Source: Mastigamoeba balamuthi | Taxonomy: Eukaryota > Evosea > Mastigamoebida > Mastigamoebidae | Length of the DNA: 64,000 bases | Assembly: GCA_902651635.1 (NCBI GenBank) | Contig: CACRSC010000024.1 | Span: 148,848 to 212,847, forward strand | Reading direction: 5' to 3' | Shown here: one piece after another, positions 23,228 to 34,386 of the stretch | Position numbering within the stretch: position 1 is the first letter of the stretch | Layout: the number at the start of each line of letters is the position of its first letter | The notes under the pieces: model-generated | Told to the model about the DNA's origin: nothing | Seen by the model: only the letters and a program-made list of their open reading frames with translations | Databases searched by the model: none | Position numbers and translations under genes: made by a program

Positions 23228-24458
23228 ATGGCAGCCCCGAAGCCGCAAGAGATCCCCCTGCAGTCCCCTATCAGGTAGGGCCCCGCCCCCTTCACAAGCA
23301 GCAGCCCCCGCGTCGCATCACGCCACGTCATCCGATGGCTTAATAATATCTCGTGGTTGGGGGGACGCGGCGCGCAGGCTGCTGGACGCCCTGTTCATCC
23401 TCGACGACCAGGCCAAGGGCGGCACGCCGATGCCCTCCAAGGCCCGCATGCTCTTCGTCTCGGGGATGCAGGCACGCACCCGCGCGCTCGGGGCTATTCC
23501 AGTTTCACAGTTTCAACTCGCTCGTTCTCGGGAAATACTCGCGAATTCCAGGAAACACGCGGGAATCCCGTTCCGTTTCCAGCTCCCACTGTTCCCGCTG
23601 CCGCGATCTACGCGGGAAAACCACCGGAATTCCCGGAAGCCGCGGGGAAATGCCCGATGCCTGCGTTGACTCAGGGCCCTGTCGTGCCGCGTCGCAGGCG
23701 CTGTCGGTGGGCAAGATCGAGACGGCGCGCGAGCGGCTGGTCGAGGCGCTGGAGGACGTGCGCAGGGCGGTGCCGCTGCGCAAGGAGGAGGTGGCGGTGT
23801 GCCAGCTGGGCGTGGGCTACCTCGACGCCGTGTCGCCGGCCGCCACGCGCGACCTCGCGGCCGCCGCGCGCATGTACTCGGAGGCCGCGGACATGCTCGA
23901 GCAGGCCGCCGGCGTCGGCTGCCCGCAGGTGGCCCCGCTCGTCGCCGACCTCGCCGTCGTCTACCAGATGGGCGGCAAGAAGGTGCGGGGGGCTGTGACG
24001 TGTTGTTGCCTGGCGTGACGTGGAATTCCCGCGATGTGACGTTGTGATTTCTCCCAGATTTTGTTTCCTGTCTGATTTGCCAAATCAGTTGATTGCTTTT
24101 GGTTTTTTGTTTTTATACGTGGTTTTCCTCTCGTGTCGGATCAATTGATTGTGGGCATCTTCTCACCAGTACGGTTTCTGTGCAGGAGGAGGCCACCCGT
24201 GAGCTGGCGCGTGCGCGGGCGATGCTGGACACGGCGATGGAGCCCAGGCGAGGGCAGACGCCCGAGCACCACCGCCGCACGTGCGCGGGGCTGTACGCCC
24301 AGGTGGCGCAGGCGCACGCTGCCAGCGGCGACCTCGCAAACGCGGTGCCCCTCATGGCGCAGGCCGTGGCGGCCATGGAGAAGTTCGGGGACCCCAGCCT
24401 CAAGGCCGCCCAGGTGGTGCTGCGGTCCCTGCAGCAGCAGCTCCAGCAGCGCCAATAG
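23228..24458 (+). CDS. uncharacterised helical-repeat (TPR-like) protein
   Basis: I do not recognise a named family. Four exons join smoothly. Exon 1 is 23228-about 23273 (MAAPKPQEIPLQSPI). Exon 2 begins LLDALFILDDQAKGG. Exon 3 is 23698-23982 (ALSVGKIETARERLVEAL, AARMYSEAADMLEQAA). Exon 4 is 24186-24458 (EEATRELARARAMLDTAM, LYAQVAQAHAASGDLANA, MAQAVAAMEKFGD). The pattern of paired amphipathic helices with small residues at TPR positions suggests two or three TPR-like units in a protein of about 240 residues. Exon 2 seems to end CAG|GCACGC, a GC-AG intron. The last intron, 23983-24185, has a GTGCGG donor and TCAATTGA at 24141. Its position head to head with the EFHC gene (ATGs about 230 bp apart) hints at a shared promoter and perhaps a ciliary role, which is only inference. 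Confidence 0.6.
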
Positions 24459-27222
24459 GGGCGGATCCCCTGTGGACGGAGGACGCGAGGACAAGATGCT
24501 GTTGCTACTACACAGGTTCCTACAGATGTGCTTCGTAAGCATCGTGCAGTCCTGTTCTGAAAGAGATCTGAACAACAAATTTGCATCCAACTCTTTTAAT
24601 CATGTTTGGTTTTATCTAGCAATTTGCTCCTATTTAAAGAGCAATTTGGGAAGCTAATGCAATGTCGAAGAGCTTGAAGCATGAAGTGAGGCATGTACAA
24701 ACCACAAACAACATACACATATGAGTTGATAAATGAATGAAATAGCCAAAGAAAATAAACAACAAGTGTGGCAACGAAGCAACTGCTCATGGGACTCTTG
24801 AAGTGTGTTACTGTTCTGATGGTTAGTCTGGGCAGCTTCCTTGCCTAATATATCAGGTGATAGCCAGTGAGATCCTCACCCGCAGATAATGTGTTGTGCT
24901 GACCGAACCTGTCATCTTCACTGAACTGTGATGATGTATCATGGAATACTGATTCTTATAAATGTTCAAGGCAGAACTGGCCAGGGGTTGAGAACTATGA
25001 ATGACTGTTGAAACATACAAAAGGTTTCAACAGCACAATATTTATGGCTTGTTCTCAATAGCATTTTGTTCTTTAACCAAGGAAGAACTCGTTCTCAGAA
25101 GGACACATAATTATTTGCAAAAGCAATTCTCTGATAAACTCATTCAGACACTAGTTATTTATATACAATGACGCAAACTGGTGAATGGCCTTTCGTTGAT
25201 TTCCAAGTATCAGTATTACTTACATCCTATTAGCCAAAGGGATATTCAGCATTAACACTGTTCGTACAGCACAGAAACTATCATGTTCTTCCCCAAAAGG
25301 ACATTTTCGTTGTTGTCAAATTTGTAATAGCTTGACTGTTAATGCTGTTGTCGATATGGTGTGCTTTGCATTGATCCAGTACCAATCTGCTATGATTGAC
25401 AAAAAGGAGAAGTAGACATGAGATGATAAACATTGATCTCTCAGTCAAAAAAGCAGACTTTCCTCCAAACACCTGCCAGTTTTGATGGGATTTGGCCGAA
25501 AAAAGGAAAAAAAGGAAGGGTAAACTCACGAATGAGAAACGGGAGTATGATCAGCAGGTAGAGAGGTGGTCTTAAGAGCAGCAGAGCAAGACCGAAACCA
25601 GGGGTACAAATTTGACACCCATTTGGTGGCTTCTTTTTGATATACACAGGTCCAGGGCAACAGGCTACGACAGGGGTTAGAGGGAAAGAGGAAAAGGAGC
25701 AAACCTGCAGGGTTGAAGCAACATTGTCAATGAAGTGAACTACAGAGGTATCATACCAGATGTAGCAGTGAAGCCAGGCAGACTGCATAGCCAATGAGAC
25801 TTGTTGAAGGCAGGCCTCCAGGAAGAGGAAGAGAGCCATTAAGCCCAGAGGTATGGCAGAAGTCATGCCCTTAGCATGAAGAATGTTGGCCATTTCTCAG
25901 AGTCAAACCAGTTGGCAAGAATGACCTTGAAAGAGAGACCATGAGGAAGGTCAGTCAAGAGCATAGATGATCAGTCTTCATTTTTGAGACCATTAGGGCA
26001 GCTATCAGCAAGCAGGGTTTCAGTGTGAAGAGAGAAAGGAACAAATGAAGCCAGCAGAATTACTAAGTAAGAAGACCTTAATTCCAGTGGGGTTGGGTTT
26101 GCCAGGGATGTACTGTCTGAAATGGCACTGGCCCTTGAAGAAGACAATTTCCTTATCAACAGTAACTGACCCATTCGAATGGGCACCAGTTTTGTTGACT
26201 GTTTTTTAAAGGATCTCATTGAAGAGAGAATCAGAGAGGTTATGAAGGACTTGTTATTAGAGATGAGAAAACACATGTGAATGTCCTTGAACCTATAGAG
26301 GCAATAGCTTGAAGGAAATGAGGGTTCGAGTGTATACCTCCTCGTGAAACTCACGAGGGGCAATTGCAGAGGAAACATGGTGATCGACTCTGGTCTGACT
26401 GCAGAGGGCGAGGCTGCACGTGCAATTACCAAGCGCCCCATTGGGTATGTCAGGCAGTGTTGGTACGACTGCAATGACATGCATGATGTTCATGCTGTGT
26501 TGGAATTGTAACCTGCTGTGTGGGTTGGATTGAGACCTAGAAGGACAGGGGCTCAGGACAGGAGGCCAGAGGAAGCAAAATACAGAGAGTGTGTATACCA
26601 TTAAGAAGTATGAGAGAGTGGTTGTGATACATCTCAAGGAGAGTGACAGGAAACCTGCAGGCCAGGAACTTAGCTCTATTGCACGAAGAAATACGACAGG
26701 GCTAAACCACAGAGGCAAAAGTAGTTTGTTTCCTAGGGTATTAATTAGAGAAGAAATGAAAGGAATGGAAAGAGGAGAACAAGAGTACATTACAGAGGTA
26801 CTGGATGAAGGCAGGGGAGAGAAGGAGGTCGAAGTTCACAGTAATGAATGAACGCGGTGCCATAGAATGAGTGGTTCACTGTGCCAACGGGCTTGAGTCA
26901 AGGGCTGAGTAAGCTCGCCGAGCAGTGTCAGCTCGCAGTCAGTCCATCAGACTGACTGGGCCAGTCCTACAAGGATCATTCAAACTCCCCTTCCGGCAAT
27001 CGAGAGGGCCAACGGCATGATCATGTATTCAGCCAGATAACTTACACAAGAGCTGAACCCACCCAATTCACTCTGCTCGCACACCAACCAGTCATAAAAG
27101 ACGAGAAAAATCCAATGACACTCGTACAGCAGTTGTCATAACAGGGAAGAACAGGGCCTTCTTGTTTCCTTCACTGTCAGTCGTCGAGCTCAGCAAAGAG
27201 GGCGTGGCAGATGGGTCGTTCC
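24459..27222. other. AT-rich block with no recognised gene
   Basis: These 2.7 kb are clearly more AT-rich than the genes around them. Minus-strand ORFs at 25441-25893 (150 aa), 25971-26480 and 26293-26790 contain hydrophobic stretches such as LLLLRPPLYLLIILPFLI and FLMVYTLSVFCFLWP. Plausible AG acceptors occur between them. This would fit a spliced multi-pass membrane protein on the minus strand, but I cannot assign exons or a family. Chance ORFs in pyrimidine-rich DNA are an equal possibility. Confidence 0.35.
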
Positions 27223-29279
27223 TCAGCCCTTTATGTTGGCGTTCCAGTCCCAGGGGCCGTCGAACTTGACCTCTGTGAAGGACTTGAGGGACTGGTTGAG
27301 CAGGCGGTACTGGGGCCAGCGGCTTCTGGACCCGAACACGTAGGAGCTGTCCTTCCAGTCGACGTCAAAGTGCATCACCACTGGCGTCACAATGCCCGTG
27401 GGCTGGTAGTTGATGGTCGCCTGTATGAACGTCTCGTAGGGGTAGAAGTAGTACCCGCACTGCTTGTGGTTCCCCACCACACTCACAGGCGTCAGCAGAT
27501 TCTCGACTGTCCACCATGTCATGCCGCCTGTCGTATGGTTTTCGATATCGGAGGGGTTCTCGGGGTTCCACCTTACAACGTGGAAGTTCATGAGATCGTT
27601 CATCCGACGAATCTGATTTCCTACTCTGACCTGAGGGGCAATTCCAATGTTCCCCGCCGTTTGGCGAGCGACCAGCACGTACCTGTGGCCCTCCCTGCAC
27701 CACGCAGGCCGGTGTATGGCACTCACGTTGGTGCACTTGAGGACAGTAGCACCCTGGACCCAGTGGCCACGGACGAGCTTCTTGAGCGGCTTCTCGGGGG
27801 TGCGCGAGTCAAAAGCGCAGACTGCAGGGTTCCTGCTTTTCATCATGCACTCGAGGTCAGCGGGGACCCACGTGAGAGCGCTCTCCTCTGCGGGGCAGAT
27901 CATGTTCTCGTTGGCGATGCTCGTCTGGCCAGCCCAGTAGCCTGCGCTGTGGCCGTATGTATTCCCGAGGGAGTTCTTGATGATGAAGCCGCCCTGGAGG
28001 TATTCATCCGTTCCAGGACGCCCGGTCTGCACTCGGAACTCGTCGTTCCAGCCCACGACCTGGGCGTCGTGGACCCTGTCGCCGAACGGGGTCTTGTGTA
28101 CCATGTAGACGCCCTGTTTGTTGATACCGCTCTGTACGACGACCTCGCAGCAGCCGGACCCGAAGTTGCAGGGGTTCAGGCACAACTTGCACTCGTCAAC
28201 CTCGTGTCTGCCTTCGTCTTCGTCTTCGTCTTCATCTGGCTCGTCTGTCGTTGCTCGTTTCCGCATTTTCTCTTGACAGGGGATCTCGTAGGTGACGTAG
28301 AGGGCACTGTTGGACCAGACGAGGCCCACCTGCTTCTCGTACAGCAGGCGCTTGATGCCGCTTATCGTGTGCGCAGTCTGCACGCCCCTGATCGCGAACT
28401 GGAGAGGGTTGTTCTCCCTCACAGTACGCTCCGCCGGGCACCCGTGTCTGTACGAACTTCGCATCGCGCAGTGTGACAGTGAGATCGGCGTGTTGTGGTC
28501 TACCGTCGCGCACGCAGCGTCAGGGCAGACGGCGTCGGGCAGTACGTAGCGCTGGAGGTACTTGACGTAGTAGAGCCACTCAGGCCTCCCGTCGGGCGTG
28601 ATGTAATAATCTCTTTCGCTGAGTGCCGGGCAGTGTGTGTCGTTGTCGTTGACGCTCTTGCAGTACTCGCCGTACCCGTACTTATCTGCATGGCCCACAC
28701 GAGTCAGCGGGTGTCGCGGAAAACGAAAGTGCTTTTTGCAGTCAGTGTTCCCACCCAGCTTGAGGGTCCCGAGTGCCCGAGCGGGGGAGTGCACACGCAC
28801 AGGCCCACTCGGAGAAGGGGAGGTACTGGCTCTTGTCGAGGAACCCCTTGTCGACGCCCGTCTTGCGGTAGCTGGCCTCGAGGGCCGCCAGCGTCGAGAA
28901 GATCCAGTCGTCCTTGCTGCTCTGGACGAGCGGGTTCGTGACGGGCATCGGGCTCTTCACGGGCGTCCTCCCTGTCTCGGGCACCAGGAACGCCGCGGGC
29001 AGCAGGGCCCCCTCGGCCAGCTGCTGCGCCCTCAAGCGCTCGTCCGTGTCGAGGCCGCGCTGCTGTGGTGACTGAGACAACATGCGATTCCAGAATCATT
29101 TGGTAAGGACGTTTGGGTGCAGTGCAGAGTGGGCAGAGAGAGGTTGTTGTTACGTTGTAAGCCAGCAGCGCGAGACTGGCAAGGGCCGAGAGAACAACGA
29201 AGGCCTCGATTGCCGTGGCGGCAAGACGCAAGAGAGAGCGGTGCCTCTGCCTGGGAACGCCACCGATTGTGTCCTGCAT
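27223..29279 (-). CDS. membrane-anchored papain-like protein, catalytic Cys lost
   Basis: The fold is that of C1A (papain) peptidases. Exon 1 starts MQDTIGGVPRQRHRSLL and forms a type II signal anchor (FVVLSALASLALLAYN), so the domain faces outside or the endomembrane lumen. Exon 2 has PLVQSSKDDWIFSTLAALEA where active papains have QGxCGSCWAFSTxxALE. The nucleophile position is Asp (verified on the DNA, 28880-28930). The His region is VHDAQVVGWNDEF and the Asn region GGFIIKNSLGNTYGHSAGYW, so His and Asn remain. Exon 3 (about 28690-27223) continues with FSEWAYKYGYGEYC across a GTGCGT intron. It has many Cys, an acidic linker (DEPDEDEDEDEGRHEVDEC) and a C-terminal extension of about 200 residues rich in Trp and Asn that resembles no domain I know. 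It is likely a non-peptidase binding or scaffold protein. Confidence 0.75.
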
Positions 29280-30845
29280 GGGTGAGGGTTTTGTCGTGGT
29301 GTGAATCGCTGATTTCACTTTTACTGTCAGGAACAAATCCACTGAACATTTTATTGATACACCGCTCTCCATTCACTCAATCGGCTGTTAAAACAACGCG
29401 TGACCCTCGCCCACTTCGACAACACGACCACCATTCCAGTCTGAGAACAACCTGTTGATGGCTGGGGTGGCCACATGTCATACCAAAAAAAACAGGATCG
29501 CGGGTGGATGGCCTGTTGCGTGCGCTTGTGCTGGCCATGACGTTCCACCCGCCGACGCTGTTTGCCAACACGCCGAAATATCCGAGGGAAATAATGACCG
29601 ATAGTTGGTCTCAATTCAAATCTCCCCCCAATTCAGTGAACACACTGGAAATCCCTGAAGTCGCCGTCACTGCAAGGCCCCTATGGCCCTTCCGCTCTGG
29701 GACCTGTGCGCCCTGGCGTGTCACGAGCACTTTGCCCGCCTCGAGTTCAGCGCAGCCCGTAGCCACGCATCCGACGCTGCCGATGCCGACGGCACTGCCC
29801 TGACGCTGTGCTCCCTCAGTGAACGGGGCGAAAGACACTCCGGTATGCTCCCGCCTCCTGGACTCGTGGCCCCCAATGCCCCCACGCCAGCCTCTCTGCC
29901 TCTTCCGCAATCTCGCCTCTGCCACCCGCATGCCCTGCCTGCTGCTCCCCCACGAGGGCCTCTCGCACTGACTTCCCTCCCCCAGTCCCAGTGGCCGGGG
30001 ATGAGGAGGCCTGCATACCGGTGCGGGCGCAGTGCACTGCACGAGCGGTGGCCGATGGCTGCCGCGGGATAGGAGAGGAGGGCACCTGCAGCCTCGCCAG
30101 CGCAGGGGCTGCGGGCCAGTGTGTAATCTCACTGGTGGGCACTAGTGTCACCTGAGGATGTTGTGGCCTCGGAAATAGTTCTTAATGTTCCTGAACCATT
30201 CAAGGAACCATAGTGTTCAACACGGCTCCTTCAACTGCAGTAGACACAGTTGAAGTTACACTTGAATAGTGTATGAGCCATCACTTGCAACCTGTGCCTT
30301 CCGTTGACTGAATGATAGATGGAGCCATGCTTGATCTAATATGTGATGTCTATTGTAAATCTGAGTAAGATGAGAAAGATCGATTGTCATTTCCTGAGAT
30401 TTTGGATCTGGCCCGAATTACTGAGCAGGACTTGTAACTTTTTGCCTGTTCCCTGCTTTTTACTTTTCACTCTAACTCTTCACCACCAATCTTTCTGGTG
30501 TCTCTCTACGCTGCGTTGGATACAGCGACCAATACTGTGTAAAACAATGTCATCACTCTTTAATGTGTGCTGTCAGTGGGTAGCAGGGGGGTATGGGGGG
30601 TTGTGTGATGGGGCCATCGCGGACTCTGCACTTCCTACTTCCTGCCCCTCTATCAGGCACCACGTGCTCGGGGGAGGATCTCACCGAGACGAGGATGACT
30701 AGGTGATTCCATGGCTCTCGGCCAAAAAGAAAGATAGGCCAGCTGTCTTCAGCTCATCCCTTTGTCACGCCCCCCCCCCATCGGGTAGGACTCACAAAAA
30801 TATGAGATAAACCATAGAGTTAACACATGAGCAGGCGGCTTGTTG
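29280..30845. other. intergenic, no gene recognised
   Basis: The stretch contains a GC-rich part (29.6-30.1 kb) with overlapping ORFs on both strands and an AT-rich part (30.2-30.7 kb). None shows a domain or a convincing exon pattern. The C-run near 30770 lies downstream of the exporter gene's stop. Confidence 0.4.
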
Positions 30846-33800
30846 CTAGAGGTCATCCAGAAAGAGAGCTGCCTTGCGAGCAGGAGCGCGGTAGAGCGAC
30901 ACCTGCTCGTTCTCCATGCGGAATATATTCCACATTCCCCTCCGCGCAATCTGCACATTCCCGTTGAAGGCAGAGAGCAGTGAGAGGAGCCCGAGGCCTG
31001 GCAGGGGCAGCAGCGGCGAGCGACGGCTGCGCACCTCGCAGGCAGCGAGGACGGTGACCATTGCCTCCTTGGGCATGCCCAGGAACGACGCCGACTCGGG
31101 CGAGATGGTGAGCGTCCACATGAGCCGCAGGACGAGGTCGCAGCAGATGGCCGCGTAGTAGACCTGGCGCCCCAACAGAGCACGCAGGGCCAGCAGGGCC
31201 ACACACACCCGCCGCGTGAGACCCGCGTGTGCGCAGTGAGCTCAGTACGGCGTGCGCGCACCCACACCGATCGGAACAGCAGTATGTCACGCAGCAGCGG
31301 CTTGGCAGCGTTCCTGCGCATCTGTGCGGGGGGCGGGCGCTGCGGGTGAGCGCTCCGGGGGGCAGCCGCGCGGTGGCGGAGGGCAGTGCAGCGCGCACGA
31401 GGCCCCAGTCCATCGTGATGTCCCACACGAAGTTGTAGGCCGTGCCGCAGATGATGGCCCCCAGCCACACCCACAGCAGCGCGTCCACGTGCACGTTGCC
31501 CCGCAGCGCCGAGCACAGCGACACGAGCATCGACGTCGCGTACTTGCCTGCAAGCGCAGGCGCCCCGAGTCAGCTGAATGGCGTCACCGGGCAGCTGGCG
31601 TGCCGGCGTTGAGGAACTGCATGCGGTCGCCGTTGAGGACGGCCTGGCGGAGGCACTGGAGGAGGCGCCAGAGGGCGGGGATGCCGGCGATGAGGGGCTG
31701 CGTGTAGCTGTTGGCGCGGAGGCACTGCGTGCCCGTGGGGCTGCGCCAGACGTCGGCCGTGTAGTAGCAGACGCTGAACTCGAGGTCGTAGACGACCACC
31801 GCCAGCGAGACCAGCTGGTCCGCCATGAACGACTCGCGGAACCGCACGGGCGTCAGCGGCGACAGCACGATCCGCCCCACCGTCCGCACCAGCGAGAACT
31901 TGACTCTGCGCGTGCCCACGCAAACCCCCCGTGCCCAGTCGGCGCTGCTCGGTGGAGCGGTGCAGGCCTACACAGGCGCTGGTGCGTGCATTCACTTCAC
32001 TCATTCTGCCAGTCGATGGCCCCTATCTATTGGGGTCCATGGCAGCACGCAGGGAATGGATGCGAGCGCAGAGGGGTCGTCAAGCCCGAATCAATTGATT
32101 CATCCTGGTGATTGACACTACCACAGCGGCTAGTCCTCTGACTCGAGGGTCTCTCTCATTCGCACATATAAAAGCTCTACTGTATCACGAGCGCAACGTG
32201 CAATTGACAACAGACGTAATCGCAGACTCGAAATTGAATTCGCACAATCGAAAAATTGAAATGGAAAAGGAGACGGAGGGGCAGAGGGGCAGAGGGGCAG
32301 AGGGGCGTGCGTAATCTGGTAGACGAGGAGGACGAGGAAGGCGCAGCCGCCGAGGGTGAGGGGCCAGAGGGGCGGGTAGACGCGGCCGAGGAACCAGAGC
32401 CACGCAGGGGGCGCGCAGCCCAGCAGGTAGAGCGCCACGCCCGCCAGCCACACGAGCGTGAACACCGACGCCACCTCCACGATCCGCACCCAGTTGCTCT
32501 TGTGCGTCCTGCTGTCGTACTCAAACACGTACACGTAGTTGATCTGCCGCGTCACCCGGTGATGTCACGAGGGGCGAAAAAAGAGGTGACGCCACAGAGA
32601 TCTTTTTGTCTGCCCACGGCGCACCCTGTGCCACGTCCACACGGCGAGGTCGATCCCCCACATCCACACCAGCAGGATGGCCAGGCCCAGCGTCCGGAAC
32701 AGGATGAACACAGATTCGCCCTGAAGGGTGGAGAGATATCCGCCTGACGTCAGCCCAATTCCAAGAAATGCCTGCGCCACGTCAGGGGGCGTAAAGTCAC
32801 ATCGACGAGCTTGGCCCTGGGCGTCTTGAGGAACCACGCGAGGGCCAGCGACCCCAGCAGCGCCAGCAGGCACACAAAGACCCCCAGCCGGAACACGGCC
32901 CACGCCGACCGCCCCGCCCTGCCGTGGGCGGCGGCGCCCGCTGCGAGCTCCGCCATGGCGGCAGCGCGGAGGCCGTCGCAGAAGGCCTCGGCGTAGACGG
33001 CCTGCGCGAGCTCCACCATCGCCGTCAGCTCCTCGTGCGCCGCGAACGCGTAGCCCGCGCACTTGTCCCGCACGTCCCGCGCCAGCCGCCCCGCGGGGCC
33101 GCCCGTCGCCCGCGGCGCCAGGCGCGCGAAGCCCTGGGCGTTGAGAGCGCAGAAGGACTCGAGGGCAGAGAGGCGCTCTGCGATCGAGATATTAGCGGGC
33201 ATTTTCGAGATCGCAGGCACGGGGCGGCCGCGGACCGAAGAGGCGGCGCAGGGCCCCGCGGATGTCGGCGTCCTGCGCGTCGGGCAGCAGCTCCGCGGGG
33301 CCCTCGTACTTCTGCGCGCCGCGGAGGAACATGCCCAGCTTGCCCTGCCAGCGCGCAGCCCAACACGCAAGCGATGCGACGTTTGTCAACGTCAGCGACG
33401 AAGAAAGTTGTTTTTCTTGGCCCGATCGGGGCAATTTCCTCTGCAGATCGAGAAAACGGGAGGAAATGCCCAAACAGGGGAGGAGATACGCGCGATGGAG
33501 CGCAGCGTGGCGATGATGTTGCGCAGTGTGCGGCCGGTGGTCGCCAGCTGCTCCTGGTAGAGCGCCTCGGCCCTGCCCAGGCAGTCGCCCAGCTCGGCCC
33601 ACAGCGCCTGCTCGGCGTCGGGGTCCTCCCCGGCCACCGCCTCCTCCACGAGGGCCTGCAGGCCGGTCGACGTGACGTGTCAGATATCTCATAGATATCT
33701 CCGGTGACATCAGCAGCGTGGCAGTGGCTCTGTGCGTGTGTGCCTTGAGGCGCTGGTAGTGCAGGTAGCGGCTGCGCCACTCGGGGTGCGTGCTGGTGTT

Positions 33801-33884
33801 GAGCTTGCGGCACCACTCGAGCTCCTCCGCCGTGTCGGCCTCGGCGGGCGGCTCCGCCCCTCCGACCAATTCGTATCCTGACAT
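30846..33884 (-). CDS. SPX-EXS phosphate exporter (XPR1/PHO1-like)
   Basis: XPR1/PHO1 proteins export inorganic phosphate and are gated by inositol pyrophosphates bound to the SPX domain. The N-terminus has HPEWRSRYLHYQRLK (SPX motif YxxYKxLKK), then LYQEQLATTGRTLRNIIATL and LSALESFCALNAQGFARL. Transmembrane segments follow (VFVCLLALLGSLALAWFL, FRTLGLAILLVWMWGIDLAV, VFTLVWLAGVALYLLGC). The EXS domain has FRESFMADQLVSLAVVVYDL, PALWRLLQCLRQ, FVWDITMDWGL, KPLLRDILLF, VYYAAICCDLVLRLMWTLT and RRGMWNIFRMENEQVSLYR. At least eight exons are needed. Exon 1 seems to end AAG|GCACAC, a GC donor. Introns carry GATATC-type palindromes (33180, 33690, 32735) and TCAATTGA (32091). All landmark segments of the family are present. 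Confidence 0.9.
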
Positions 33885-34386
33885 AGCGCACTGCGTTTAA
33901 CAATAATATTTCCAGATCTCAGATTAATATCTATCAGATCCTGAGTATTATGCGGGAGCGAGACGGGAGCGAGGCATTCTTTGTTGGAACAGTGGCTCCG
34001 CGTACATCTGGCGACTATCGTGCAAGCTCGAGTCAGATTCCATGATTGAATCATGAAGCTCCAACACAGAGGAAGAAATGCTGGATGCGGCAGTCCTGTG
34101 AGCCGAGCTGCTCTACGACGCATCCCAGTCGCAGATAGGGCAATGGTCACTGCTGCTCTCATGTGAGGCACACACGAGATTCGTGAACCCTCCCTTCAAA
34201 CTTACACTGTCTGCCCCCATGCACAGGGAGAGAAGACTGATAGATGAATGAGATTGGGACCACAGGATGATGGAAGGCGTTATGGCAGCACCCCACCCCT
34301 GCATGTGGCTGATGGGGTGCCACGTTTCCATTACAAAAGGGGCATTATCAGAAAGGAAACAAGTACTAGCTGTCTCTTTACCCTCT
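33885..34386. other. intergenic, no gene recognised
   Basis: AT-richer sequence between the 5' end of the exporter gene and the 3' end of the next gene. Only short ORFs. Confidence 0.5.
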
